From positions 1-64,000 of the forward strand of contig JAENYV010000019.1 of NCBI GenBank assembly GCA_016841605.1: a stretch of DNA of 64,000 nt, in the 5' to 3' direction. Made by a program: the position numbers and the translations under genes. Position 1 is the stretch's first letter, and every line of letters begins with the position of its first letter. Source of the stretch: Dethiobacter alkaliphilus (GTDB lineage: Bacteria > Bacillota > Dethiobacteria > DTU022 > UBA8154). Positions 25,967-34,097 of the stretch are shown piece by piece. The notes below the pieces were generated by a model, which saw nothing but the letters and a program-made list of their open reading frames with translations, did not search any database and had not been told where the DNA came from.

Positions 25967-25986
25967 ACAGATGTAAAGACACCTGT
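25967..25986. promoter_or_regulatory. Candidate NiaR operator upstream of niaR
   Basis: An imperfect 20-bp palindrome with ACAG and CTGT ends and TGTAAAGACA in the middle, 42 bp upstream of the niaR start. The TGTAAAGACA core recurs at the nadA promoter. This suggests autoregulation. Confidence 0.6.
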
Positions 25987-26051
25987 TAAGTCCATTTTTA
26001 AGTTTGCAAATAATTCCCTGAGCAATTATAATTTTTGTCAGGGGTGATTTT

Positions 26052-26765
26052 TTGAACACAGCCGAAACCATTAAGAACGAGCTCCGACAATTTATTAACC
26101 CGGAAAAAGCAGCTTTTCTTCCCGGTTTTTTTAAAGCCTACCCAGGAGGTTATGGGGAAGGAGACCTTTTTATTGGCGTAACCGTTCCTCATTTACGCAC
26201 AGTTGCCAAAAAATATTACAAAACTATTTCCCTGGAGGAAACGGAGAACCTTCTACGGGATGCTGTTCACGAATACCGCCTTACATCCCTCTGTATCCTA
26301 ATGTACAAATTCGGCAAGTTGAAAAGAGAAGAAGAGAAAAAACAGATCGTGGATCTTTACCTGAAAAATTTAGACTGTGTGAACAACTGGGACCTGGTGG
26401 ATCTTTCGGCAGATAAAATTCTGGGGGCTTACCTGGAGGATAAAGAAAGAGACCTCTTGTTTGAGTTGGCCGTCTCCGGCAACCTTTGGAAGCAGCGTAT
26501 TGCCATTATCTCTACCTTTCATTATATTCGCAAAGGTTGTTTTGCGGATACCCTGGCCCTGGTAAAGATGCTGCTAAACCACCGGCATGACCTAATACAT
26601 AAAGCTGCGGGGTGGATGCTGAGGGAGATCGGCAAGCGCGATTTTGAGGCTGAATACACCTTTTTACAGGAACATTACCGGGTCATGCCCCGCGTAATGC
26701 TCCGTTATGCCATTGAAAAATTTGACCCGGAACTGCGGGCCGATTTCCTGCAGGGAAAAATCTGA
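26052..26765 (+). CDS. DNA alkylation repair protein, AlkD-like glycosylase
   Basis: A 237-aa all-helical HEAT-like repeat protein of the AlkD family, which removes positively charged alkylated purines (3-methyladenine, 7-methylguanine). Residues matching the AlkD cleft are visible: Trp and Asp in NNWDLVDLS, Arg in WKQRIAIIS, and Trp in AGWMLREIG. It starts with TTG at 26052 behind AGGGGTGATTTT. It is a lone rightward gene and no regulator is adjacent. Confidence 0.9.
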   Translation: MNTAETIKNELRQFINPEKAAFLPGFFKAYPGGYGEGDLFIGVTVPHLRTVAKKYYKTISLEETENLLRDAVHEYRLTSLCILMYKFGKLKREEEKKQIVDLYLKNLDCVNNWDLVDLSADKILGAYLEDKERDLLFELAVSGNLWKQRIAIISTFHYIRKGCFADTLALVKMLLNHRHDLIHKAAGWMLREIGKRDFEAEYTFLQEHYRVMPRVMLRYAIEKFDPELRADFLQGKI

Positions 26766-26788
26766 TCGTGTGATATCTGTAATCTCTC

Positions 26789-26875
26789 GTGGACAAGGGG
26801 ACAGGTTCCTTGTCCACTCTCCCCCTGTCCATTGTGCACTGTGGACGAGGGACCTGTCAACTTGTCCATACCCCT
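26789..26875. repeat. Intergenic hairpin and degenerate GGACAAG-type repeats
   Basis: GTGGACAAGG and CCTTGTCCAC form a perfect 10-bp hairpin around GGACAGGTT (26789-26817). Further degenerate copies of the same words follow (CCCCCTGTCC, GTGGACGAGGGACCTGTC, CTTGTCC). It fills the gap between convergent genes, may act as a terminator, and looks like a dispersed intergenic repeat. Confidence 0.6.
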
Positions 26876-26881
26876 TTCCGG

Positions 26882-27976
26882 TTAGGGAATGATGACAATA
26901 TTCGTTGTAACTAACCTTTCTTTCCCATCGGAAGGGCGGTTTAAAACTTTTCCATTATAATAGAATGTACTGGAACCGCCTCCATCCAAATTATACGCAT
27001 CACGAACGTTAAATTCCAGCAGCTTATCCTGTGCTTCCTCCAAAGTCACGCCCATGCTCCAGCCCTCTCTTCGCCCGTCAATGACGACAAAAAGGAGATC
27101 ATTATTTGTAAAGTGGCCGATCAATGTCCGGGGATGCCTTGTGTTGGCCCATGCAGCCGGAATGGGCTGCTTTTCTCCGTCTTTTAAGAGTGTGGGCAGG
27201 AAGCTGGATCCGTGCAAAACATCAAGTTCCTCAAGCTGTTCTTCCGTCTCAATCCGTCCGCCCACAAGCTGCCCCTGACGATTAAAACCCACAAAACGCA
27301 AATCTTTCTCATATGTGGAGAAAGTCAGTACCTCTCCGTCAATCACCGTAATGCCTAGGGGCAGCAAACCTCCTTCGTGCGCGAAAAAACCTCCCGCATT
27401 CACGGCCAGGACCGCGCTGGTTCGTTTGGCGGCAGAGCTGGTAGTTTCCCCCTTGCTGCCGACCCGGTCTCCCGCGAGGACCATGCGCAGGGCTTTGATA
27501 TTATGTAGCCGCACCTTGGCCATATAACCACGATAGCCCGCTTCTTCCAGAGAATAAACTTTGATGGTGGCATTTTTACCAAAAGTCTGTCCAATGGGAT
27601 CTCCCAGCAAATTGGCCAGCAGATACTCCAGCATGTCGTCCGAGGCGTTTTTTTGAGCAGCAGAGGACTCCATTAACTCCTGTAAATAGGAGTACTGTTG
27701 TTCATAAGCCAGTAACTCGGCACTTGCATCCTGGCGTATTAAGCTGATTAAGCGATGAGATGTTTCGGCCGTCAGCAGGGTTTCCCGGATTGATTCCTGT
27801 AAAGCTCGCAGTTGCCCGCTTGCCAGATCAACTTCTTCCTGAAAAGTATCTTCCTTGATGACCAGATCATCCATCCTTAGTAAAGAAAAAGGCTGCAATT
27901 GTGCGTAAGCGAGACCTAACCCCAAAAAAGGTGCCACAAAAAAAATAATAAAGATATATAATATTTTATAACGCAC
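26882..27976 (-). CDS. Exported phosphodiester glycosidase (NAGPA) family protein
   Basis: A 364-aa protein with an N-terminal signal or anchor segment (about 5-25), a helical region (30-115) and a C-terminal NAGPA/DUF2233 domain. Domain marks include VNAGGFF, the HPRTLIGH segment, FVVIDGRREGWSMGVTLEEA and NLDGGGSSTFYYNGKVLNRPSDG. Relatives uncover or trim glycan phosphodiesters; the substrate here is unknown and probably extracellular. GTG at 27976 overlaps the upstream gene by 11 nt and has GGAGGAAG before it, so translation is coupled to the coiled-coil protein gene. Confidence 0.85.
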   Translation of the reverse strand: MRYKILYIFIIFFVAPFLGLGLAYAQLQPFSLLRMDDLVIKEDTFQEEVDLASGQLRALQESIRETLLTAETSHRLISLIRQDASAELLAYEQQYSYLQELMESSAAQKNASDDMLEYLLANLLGDPIGQTFGKNATIKVYSLEEAGYRGYMAKVRLHNIKALRMVLAGDRVGSKGETTSSAAKRTSAVLAVNAGGFFAHEGGLLPLGITVIDGEVLTFSTYEKDLRFVGFNRQGQLVGGRIETEEQLEELDVLHGSSFLPTLLKDGEKQPIPAAWANTRHPRTLIGHFTNNDLLFVVIDGRREGWSMGVTLEEAQDKLLEFNVRDAYNLDGGGSSTFYYNGKVLNRPSDGKERLVTTNIVIIP

Positions 27977-28403
27977 GGGTGGCTTCCTCCAATTTGCGTA
28001 ATTGTTCTTTTAAAGCAGCAAGTTGCTTGTCCAATTCCGCCATGCGTTCCTGTAAACTCTGACGCGTCTGATCCGTCCCTGTAATCGACTCGCCGGTTAG
28101 CTCCAGCTCTTCCTGGATTAACTGCAGCTCATTTTGAACCTGCTGTATTTCACCTTTGTAGCTATCCAGCTCTTGTTGCAGGAGCTGCATCGTTCCGGCT
28201 ATCTCTTCGCCAATACGCTGATTTTCCAGCATAACTTCGTTAATCCGGTCTGAAATATGTTGTATCCGGTTAAGAGCGTAATAGTACCCCCCACCAACAA
28301 GTCCCACCCACAAAATGATCACGCCGATAATGGAAAAAGTTGTTTTCAGTCTTTTATCCCGCTTTCTTTGTCTGGCTTTCGCTGTAATACCTACTTCATT
28401 CAT
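27966..28403 (-). CDS. Single-pass membrane protein with periplasm-side coiled coil
   Basis: A 145-aa protein: a basic N-terminus (KARQRKRDKRLK), one membrane helix (about 23-43), then a continuous coiled coil rich in Gln, Glu and Leu (50-143). I do not recognise a family. It overlaps the NAGPA-family gene, so it may anchor or space that enzyme at the cell surface, as the enzyme also has an N-terminal helical part. Confidence 0.7.
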   Translation of the reverse strand: MNEVGITAKARQRKRDKRLKTTFSIIGVIILWVGLVGGGYYYALNRIQHISDRINEVMLENQRIGEEIAGTMQLLQQELDSYKGEIQQVQNELQLIQEELELTGESITGTDQTRQSLQERMAELDKQLAALKEQLRKLEEATRAL

Positions 28404-28595
28404 AAAATATCGGCAAGAAATTTATTGCCGTCCTCCCTTCACCATAGTAAGAAACCGGAAACTATACTAATTGTTATTATATCAGAAAAAGGTGACCGGG
28501 AATAATGGCATATTTTACCTAATTATGCGTCTTTACCCATACCGCTAACCATATAAAAAAATTCCGTATAGACCTGAATTTAATTGCTCAAGTAC

Positions 28596-28631
28596 AAAAA
28601 AACGCCCCTCAGTGGTATCCTGAGAAAAGCG
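28596..28631 (-). terminator. Terminator after the superoxide dismutase gene
   Basis: Minus strand: CGC-TTTTCTCAG and CTGAGGGGCG arms (with G-U pairs) followed by seven T residues, 33 nt past the stop codon. Confidence 0.85.
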
Positions 28632-28663
28632 CTTAACCTGTTCGAAAAGAATAATTTAAATAA

Positions 28664-29263
28664 CTATTTTGCAGCAGTTCTAAACTTTTTATTAACATCA
28701 TCCCAATTGACCAGGTTCCACCAGGCTTCAATAAAAGCGGGTCTTTTGTTTTGATACTGCAAATAATAAGCATGTTCCCATACATCAAGGACAAGTAAGG
28801 GAACAGCTCCCCATATGGTTAAGTCCTGATGTTTTTCCGCTGTTAAGATGAGCAGTTTATCAAGTTGTTCATGCCGGCAAAGCAAGACCCAACCGGAACC
28901 TTCAACCAAAGCCGCCGCGCTGGAAAATTGTTTTTTAAAAGTTTCAAAGCTCCCGAAATCTCGAATAATTTGCCGGACAACTGCCTGATCACCATCAGGA
29001 GATCCGCCCTGCGGGGCCATATTCTCCCAAAACAGGGAATGCAGAATATGGCCGGAACCGTGAAAAGCCAATTCTCTTTCCCAATGTTTGATCAGGGCAA
29101 AATTGCCCTCTTCTCTGGCCTCGTTTAATTTTGCTTCCGCATTATTTAATCCGTCCACATACGCTTTATGATGTGCTGTGTGGTGCAATCGCAAAGTTTG
29201 TTCATTGTAGTAAGGCTCCAAAGCAGCATAATTATAGGGTAATGCCGGCAATTCGTGCTTCAT
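28664..29263 (-). CDS. Superoxide dismutase (Fe/Mn type)
   Basis: A 199-aa Fe/Mn superoxide dismutase converting superoxide to peroxide and oxygen. Metal ligands are visible: His in LHHTAHHKAYV, His in HGSGHILHSLFW, and Asp plus His in DVWEHAYYLQYQNKR. There is no signal peptide, so it is cytoplasmic. The start is ATG at 29263 (AGAGGA upstream), giving the classic HELPALPYNYAALEPY opening. Iron versus manganese use cannot be decided. Its presence implies exposure to some oxygen in a lineage that otherwise looks anaerobic. Confidence 0.95.
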   Translation of the reverse strand: MKHELPALPYNYAALEPYYNEQTLRLHHTAHHKAYVDGLNNAEAKLNEAREEGNFALIKHWERELAFHGSGHILHSLFWENMAPQGGSPDGDQAVVRQIIRDFGSFETFKKQFSSAAALVEGSGWVLLCRHEQLDKLLILTAEKHQDLTIWGAVPLLVLDVWEHAYYLQYQNKRPAFIEAWWNLVNWDDVNKKFRTAAK

Positions 29264-29422
29264 TCTTCCACATCCTCTCACCCAAAAAAATAGTCGGTAG
29301 TTAAAAGTCGAAATACCTGAAAGGCTAAAGATATTCTAGACATATCTATTTTAAACAAACCACTTCAATTTTAAAATAATTAGTAACTGCTCAGCTCTTT
29401 GACACAGCAATTTCCCAACATC

Positions 29423-29458
29423 AAAAAGAGAGCAAAGTAAAGCTTTGCCCTCTTTTTT
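29423..29458 (-). terminator. Bidirectional terminator after the NifX-like gene
   Basis: Minus strand GAGGGCAAAG and CTTTGCTCTC arms followed by five T residues. The plus strand also ends in a T-run. Confidence 0.85.
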
Positions 29459-29482
29459 CGGTTTTCTCCTCAATAATTTAAG

Positions 29483-30289
29483 TTAATTATGGCAACCATG
29501 GCCATGCTCATGACCATGCTCATGATCATGGCCTTCACAACCATGATTATGACCCGGTTGTCCTTGCTGACAGAGGCTCTCTCCAATGGCGAGTTTGCCG
29601 GAAAGAAAGTCTTTGACGGCATCTTTAACCGTTCCGGTAACTCCAATGACAGGGAAAATACCCTGCTCTACAAAAAGGTTCTGAGCACGCGGCCCCATCC
29701 CACCGGCGATAACGCAATTGACACCTTTTTCACCCAGAAAACGCGGTAAAAAACCGGGCTGGTGCCCCGGACTGGCAGTTACCGTATTATTAACTTCCTT
29801 GCCGTTTACAATATCTACAATAGTATAGGCCTGACAGCGACCAAAATGCTGGGCTACGTTCTCTCCCTCTGTAGCTATGGCCAGCCTTCCTGAGGTAATA
29901 TAAAAATCTCCCTTCTGCTGATCAGCGGATACCTGTGAATCCGACGGAGCACTCTCAGCCGGGACTGCAGCTAAATTTCCTTTTTCAAACTCTGCTACTG
30001 CTTCTTCCAAAGTAATTTCAGGAAGAGAATAAACTTTAATCCCTGACTCTGCGATAAGATCGGCAGCATTCGGTCCTAAATCACCCGTAAAAAGGACATC
30101 GACATTTTGTTCAATAACCAGCTGGGCGGCTTTTATTCCCGCACCTTTGCCCTCCAGACTGCCGGAATTAGGTATAAAATTCCACTCTTTTGTTTCCGTA
30201 TCATACAGGGCAAAAAACTCACAGCGTCCAAAACGGGGATTGAGAAGCGCGCGAACATTTTCTTCTCCAGTACTGATGGCAATTTTCAT
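29483..30289 (-). CDS. Double NifX/NifB-like domain protein with His-rich tail
   Basis: A 268-aa protein with two dinitrogenase iron-molybdenum cofactor (NifX/NifY, COG1433) domains, about 1-105 and 130-240. Each has the FGRC motif: NPRFGRCEFFALYD and AQHFGRCQAYTIVD. The C-terminus is a 22-residue metal-binding tail with nine His and two Cys in alternating H-x-H order. Such proteins carry iron-sulfur or iron-molybdenum clusters, but no nitrogenase genes are nearby. The start is ATG at 30289 (GGAGG nine bases upstream); a TTG six bases earlier is less likely. A promoter with two GGGCATATG operators lies upstream. Confidence 0.88.
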   Translation of the reverse strand: MKIAISTGEENVRALLNPRFGRCEFFALYDTETKEWNFIPNSGSLEGKGAGIKAAQLVIEQNVDVLFTGDLGPNAADLIAESGIKVYSLPEITLEEAVAEFEKGNLAAVPAESAPSDSQVSADQQKGDFYITSGRLAIATEGENVAQHFGRCQAYTIVDIVNGKEVNNTVTASPGHQPGFLPRFLGEKGVNCVIAGGMGPRAQNLFVEQGIFPVIGVTGTVKDAVKDFLSGKLAIGESLCQQGQPGHNHGCEGHDHEHGHEHGHGCHN

Positions 30290-30373
30290 TTTCAAAAACC
30301 TCCTATTTTAAATGTAAACATTACTATTACAGCAAGCCGAATAACTTTACAGGGGCAGCTTTTTCTGACAACC

Positions 30374-30402
30374 TTGGATAGACGTCTTAAATCTGCTATA
30401 AT
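30374..30402 (+). promoter_or_regulatory. Possible rightward promoter divergent from the NifX-like gene
   Basis: TTGGAT (30374-30379), 17-nt spacer, TATAAT (30397-30402). No rightward gene follows before the hairpin at 30603-30637, so any product would be a short RNA of about 230 nt. Confidence 0.35.
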
Positions 30403-30424
30403 GATTATGCCTTATTATTTTTTT

Positions 30425-30481
30425 ATGGGCATATGCTCATTAGTCTTTAATAATCATAAATAAATAACGGGCATATGTCAA
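30425..30481 (-). promoter_or_regulatory. Promoter of the NifX-like gene with two GGGCATATG operators
   Basis: Minus strand: -35 TTGACA (30481-30476), 17-nt spacer, -10 TATGAT (30458-30453). Two copies of a palindromic word flank the -10 box: ATGGGCATATGCTCAT (30425-30440) and ACGGGCATATGTCA (30467-30480), the second overlapping the -35. Similar GGGCATATGCCC palindromes are, as I recall, found before other COG1433 genes, so these are probably repressor sites. Confidence 0.65.
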
Positions 30482-30602
30482 CTTTTTTTTATTAAAACCT
30501 CTTTAAATGAAAGGGTAAGCAAAACCCGTGCCCAGAAAACCAAAATGGCGCAGAATGGCTAAATAAAGAAAACTCTGAAACTTGTTTTCCGGGTAAAATG
30601 AA

Positions 30603-30637
30603 TCCCGTACCACTTTGGTTGTGATACGGGACTTTTT
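30603..30637 (+). terminator. Rightward terminator-like hairpin
   Basis: CCCGTA-C-CAC / GTG-A-TACGGG arms with a 7-nt loop followed by ACTTTTTT on the plus strand. It may also help end the leftward ykuS-like gene, whose stop is adjacent, but the T-run favours the plus strand. Confidence 0.55.
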
Positions 30638-30642
30638 TCCCG

Positions 30643-30894
30643 TTACTTAAACCTATCCTTAATTTCCACATAAATTTCTTCAGCGGTTCGCCCTTCTGCA
30701 TTTATGACCGGAATTGCTGCCTGAAGATCATCCATACCGAGAAAATTTTTGTCCCCTCCGGATATGACAATAGCCGACACTTCTCCGGGCAGTCGGGCAA
30801 AATTTTTATTCTCAAAATCAATGACTTCCATCCCTTCTTCCCGTAAGTATTCTTGAATATTGGAAAGCATCGGGCTAACTGCAACTTTTACCAT
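30643..30894 (-). CDS. UPF0180/YkuS-family protein
   Basis: An 83-aa protein matching the YkuS (UPF0180) family along its length: VKVAVSPMLSNIQEYLREEG at the start, a GGDKNFLGMDDLQ centre, and PVINAEGRTAEEIYVEI at the end. Function unknown. It has AAGGAG before the ATG and stands alone between the NifX-like gene and the GH26-type gene. Confidence 0.85.
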   Translation of the reverse strand: MVKVAVSPMLSNIQEYLREEGMEVIDFENKNFARLPGEVSAIVISGGDKNFLGMDDLQAAIPVINAEGRTAEEIYVEIKDRFK

Positions 30895-30938
30895 TTTTCA
30901 TACTCCTTGTTTTTTTTTATTTTACCCGGAAGATGCAG

Positions 30939-32303
30939 TTATATTCCCGGTGAAATTAGATCCGGATTTCCGTCTTTAAAGAAAAGACCATAACCCAGCG
31001 CTGTTGAGAAATCTTTGAGCGGAAGGTAGGTAATTTCCCGGTAGAGCAGAGGATGCAGCCCGGTTTTCACTATCTCCCCGTTTATGGAGACAGCATTCTC
31101 TCCCAACTTCATCTCCCATTGGCCCAATCCGACCTTCCCTCCTCCCAGCCAGACGAGCGGTTTACCCAGAACTCCGGCCAGGTCGCGAGCGCTGACATAA
31201 ATTTCATCCTCACTGATGATTGGTCTATACTTAAATGAAAGGCTCCTTCCATTTATCTCAATGTGCAGGTTTACATTATCCTTGATCGCCGGCAAATAAA
31301 AGTCATCCCGGATTACTCCCCGATAAGTCTCTAAAATTTCCTCTTTACGGCTGACGGAATAGTCCCGGATACGCCTCCCTGCGGGTGCGGTTTCAAGAAT
31401 ATTGGCATCAAAATAATATATTGCCTTGACACGCGGTCTTTCTTCCATGATACCCTCGTACATACGCCTGATCATCTCCTTGGCGAAATCGCTGTAATCC
31501 CTTCCGTCGGCCACGGTATAATTGACGGCAGCCCACTCGGATATGTGGATGGGCTTGCGCTTACTAAAATTTTCGTAGACAAACTCCAACAATTCAATGG
31601 GGTCCTTTACCGTCGAAGGAGTCTTTGGGTTACCGTTGTAATAAATAACACTATAGATATTCACTCCCACCCAATCCACATACTCATCTCCCGGGTAATA
31701 GTGAAGAATGTTACTCTGGGGACTGGTGAAAACAGTCCAGACCATCGCTACGTTAGGGGCTTCTTCCTGCATTACTCGGTAGACCAGCTTCCATTTCTCT
31801 ATATATTGCTGCGGATTACCGGTGTAGGCACACCAGGCTCCATTCATCTCAGAAGCAAAACGCAAAAAAATGGGTATACCGGTCTCCCCGGCAAGGCGTG
31901 CAAACCCGCGCAGATACTCATCATCCTGTACCTGCTCCAGACCTTTGTTCGGCTCTAAGGCAATCTGGGGAACCGCACCTGCTGCAACGAGTTCCTCAAC
32001 CCACTTGTCAGGGAAAGGTTGTCCATAACTCACATAACGAAAAAAGGTTGCATGATCCTTTCCTATTCTTTCATTAAAAGTGTTTACTTTGCGGTCAATC
32101 CAGTAAGCCTGATCTATGTAAGCTCCCAGATAAGTCCCTTGAAGGGGTTCATATTTGGCGTTGGTATAACCGAGCAAATCTTCCTCTGTTAGAGATGCGG
32201 CAGATGCCGAAGAAAACATGACAGCAAAAAGAATAAGGATTAGAGGGAAGGTAAATAACCTGCCACAAAACTTTTTAAACCCTCGCTTAAAAAAAAATGA
32301 CAT
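30939..32303 (-). CDS. Secreted GH26-type glycoside hydrolase with C-terminal stalk domain
   Basis: A 454-aa exported protein. A signal peptide (about 1-35, ending SSASA) precedes a glycosidase barrel with GH26 features: the proposed acid/base Glu in RFASEMNGAW (about residue 152) and the nucleophile Glu in HISEWAAV (about 256). Substrates of the family are beta-mannans and related glucans; the true substrate is unknown. The last 100 residues resemble the copper amine oxidase N-terminal-like stalk domain common on clostridial cell-surface proteins. The start is ATG at 32303 behind AAGGAGGATGAGAGC; the longer frame lacks a signal peptide at its N-terminus. Confidence 0.8.
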   Translation of the reverse strand: MSFFFKRGFKKFCGRLFTFPLILILFAVMFSSASAASLTEEDLLGYTNAKYEPLQGTYLGAYIDQAYWIDRKVNTFNERIGKDHATFFRYVSYGQPFPDKWVEELVAAGAVPQIALEPNKGLEQVQDDEYLRGFARLAGETGIPIFLRFASEMNGAWCAYTGNPQQYIEKWKLVYRVMQEEAPNVAMVWTVFTSPQSNILHYYPGDEYVDWVGVNIYSVIYYNGNPKTPSTVKDPIELLEFVYENFSKRKPIHISEWAAVNYTVADGRDYSDFAKEMIRRMYEGIMEERPRVKAIYYFDANILETAPAGRRIRDYSVSRKEEILETYRGVIRDDFYLPAIKDNVNLHIEINGRSLSFKYRPIISEDEIYVSARDLAGVLGKPLVWLGGGKVGLGQWEMKLGENAVSINGEIVKTGLHPLLYREITYLPLKDFSTALGYGLFFKDGNPDLISPGI

Positions 32304-32480
32304 GCTCTCATCCTCCTTGAATTGACAACTCAACACTATTTTCCCATGTAAAGAAATAAAAGCCAAAGATCTACTACACATTTACTTAGACGTCTTTTCA
32401 TGAAGAAAGTTTCATTTTGCTGGGCTATATGTTAAAATATAATATATTAGAGTATATTTTAATCGGATGGGATGACAATA

Positions 32481-33512
32481 ATGATTGAAAAAATTTTACC
32501 GGGAATCTTTAGAATTGAGTTACCCTTGCCGGATAGTCAGCTGCAAACAGTCAATTGCTATCTGCTGAGAGGAAAAGAACGCGACCTGCTCGTCGATTCG
32601 GGGATAAATAAGGAAGAGTGTAAAACAGCTTTAATCGAAGCACTTCAAGAATTGGATACAAATATGGAAAGAACCGATTTTTTTATTACACACCTTCACG
32701 AAGACCATTTCGGCCTTGCTCCCGTCATAGCTTCAAACGTTTCCACCATATATCTTAACTTCCCTGAAGCGTTCTTCTGGAGGGACCCGGAGAAATGGAA
32801 AAGAGGCTTCATCCATGGTAAAAAACTTGGGTTTCCCACAGAAGAACTTCAAAGCTTTATCAGTGATACACCGGACTTTTTAAAAAGACTCCCCCTGGAA
32901 GAAATTAAAATAGCGGTGGAGTCATATGAGAAAAATACTCCCCCTAAAAAAGGGCGTTTTCAAATAATTGAGGATGGCGAAACGCTAAATGTGGGAGATT
33001 ATTCCTTCAGATGCCTGATGACACCCGGGCATTCCAGCGGACATATTTGTCTCTATGAACCGCAGAAAAATCTTCTCTTCTGTGGTGACCATATTCTGGA
33101 AACAATTACACCGGCCATTTTTCTCTGGTCAGGAGAAAATGGAAACCCTCTCAGTGAATATTTAAGCAGCCTCGACCGGGTCTTTAACATGGAAATTAAG
33201 ATGCTTTTACCGGGACATCGCAGCACCTTCCAGGACTACCGGGGCCGCATAGCCGAGATAAAAGAACACCATTGCCAAAGGGAACGGGAAATAGCCTCTG
33301 TCCTCGACATTAACGGAAAAACTCCCTATGAAATTGCTTCCAAAGTTAGCTGGAATATCCCTTTGCCCTGGGAACAATTTTCTGTCGAATTAAGGTGGAT
33401 GGCGATGGCAGAAACACTGGCACATTTAAAATACATGGAGAATAAGGGAGATGTAAGAAGTAAACTTCAGGATAACGAGTTAGAACTTTATTTTCCCGTC
33501 GAAAAAGGATAG
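32481..33512 (+). CDS. Metallo-beta-lactamase-fold hydrolase
   Basis: A 343-aa MBL-fold hydrolase with the metal motif THLHEDHFG, downstream ligands in TPGHSSGH and FCGDHIL, and the last His in LLPGHRS. The long C-terminal part (from about 250) is helical, as in LACTB2-like and glyoxalase II-like enzymes. The substrate is unknown. ATG at 32481 is preferred over ATG at 32472 because of the spacing to GGATGGGATG. Confidence 0.85.
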   Translation: MIEKILPGIFRIELPLPDSQLQTVNCYLLRGKERDLLVDSGINKEECKTALIEALQELDTNMERTDFFITHLHEDHFGLAPVIASNVSTIYLNFPEAFFWRDPEKWKRGFIHGKKLGFPTEELQSFISDTPDFLKRLPLEEIKIAVESYEKNTPPKKGRFQIIEDGETLNVGDYSFRCLMTPGHSSGHICLYEPQKNLLFCGDHILETITPAIFLWSGENGNPLSEYLSSLDRVFNMEIKMLLPGHRSTFQDYRGRIAEIKEHHCQREREIASVLDINGKTPYEIASKVSWNIPLPWEQFSVELRWMAMAETLAHLKYMENKGDVRSKLQDNELELYFPVEKG

Positions 33513-33569
33513 ATATAGAGTTCAATTATAGTCTTTCACCAACTACCCTTATAAATATATTTTCTTATC

Positions 33570-34097
33570 TTAATCATAAATATTTTCTAGAATATATCTT
33601 AACGTTAATTCCACATTTTCCCCATTAAAAGTTTTACCTGAAAAAATCTTTCCTTCCTGAGAAGCTGCATACTTTTTTATAGAATCCGACTTAATTAAAT
33701 TTAAATACTCCATAGCTACAGCTACATTTGAATTTGAAAAAGCATGGTCGTCAACTAAATTTTCTCTCTTCATTCCTTTTATTACCGAAAAATTCATTAT
33801 TATTGCCTCACATAGTTTCTCTTTATCACTTTTCACTGGTTCTAGATTCAAAACTTCTCTTAATGATAGACTTACAGATTCATCATTAAATGCTGCTCCA
33901 AAGAAAATAATACCTTCCTTCTGGCTTGCAAAGTTTTTCATATCATCATCTTCTATCAATTCCATGTACTCCATAGCTACAGCTAATTTTGAGCTAGTTA
34001 ATACATCACTAGACTTTAACTCAGATAACACCATTTTTTCTTCCTCTAAAAAATTTTTAATAACTGCTTCACACAACTGCTTCTTTGTTATTTCCAA
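33570..34097 (-). CDS. Unknown protein made of two tandem repeats
   Basis: A 175-aa protein that I do not recognise. It consists of two similar halves of about 80 residues: each begins with K-LCEAxIxNF, contains SSKLAVAMEYMELI or NSNVAVAMEYLNLI, then EGIIFFGAAFNDESVSLSLREVL or EGKIFSGKTFNGENVELTLRYIL. This shows an internal duplication. It is acidic, has no membrane segment, and starts with TTG behind GAGGAGG. Its DNA is more A/T-rich than its neighbours, which may indicate transfer. Confidence 0.7.
   Translation of the reverse strand: MEITKKQLCEAVIKNFLEEEKMVLSELKSSDVLTSSKLAVAMEYMELIEDDDMKNFASQKEGIIFFGAAFNDESVSLSLREVLNLEPVKSDKEKLCEAIIMNFSVIKGMKRENLVDDHAFSNSNVAVAMEYLNLIKSDSIKKYAASQEGKIFSGKTFNGENVELTLRYILENIYD

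Noticed and set aside
29483-29560. CATG-rich repeats that look like a tandem array or CRISPR-like repeat
   Set aside because: They are the codons of the His-rich tail of the NifX-like protein; there are no spacers.
30492-30701. A 69-codon minus-strand frame downstream of the ykuS-like gene
   Set aside because: It overlaps ykuS and crosses the hairpin at 30603-30637; no ribosome binding site or family match.
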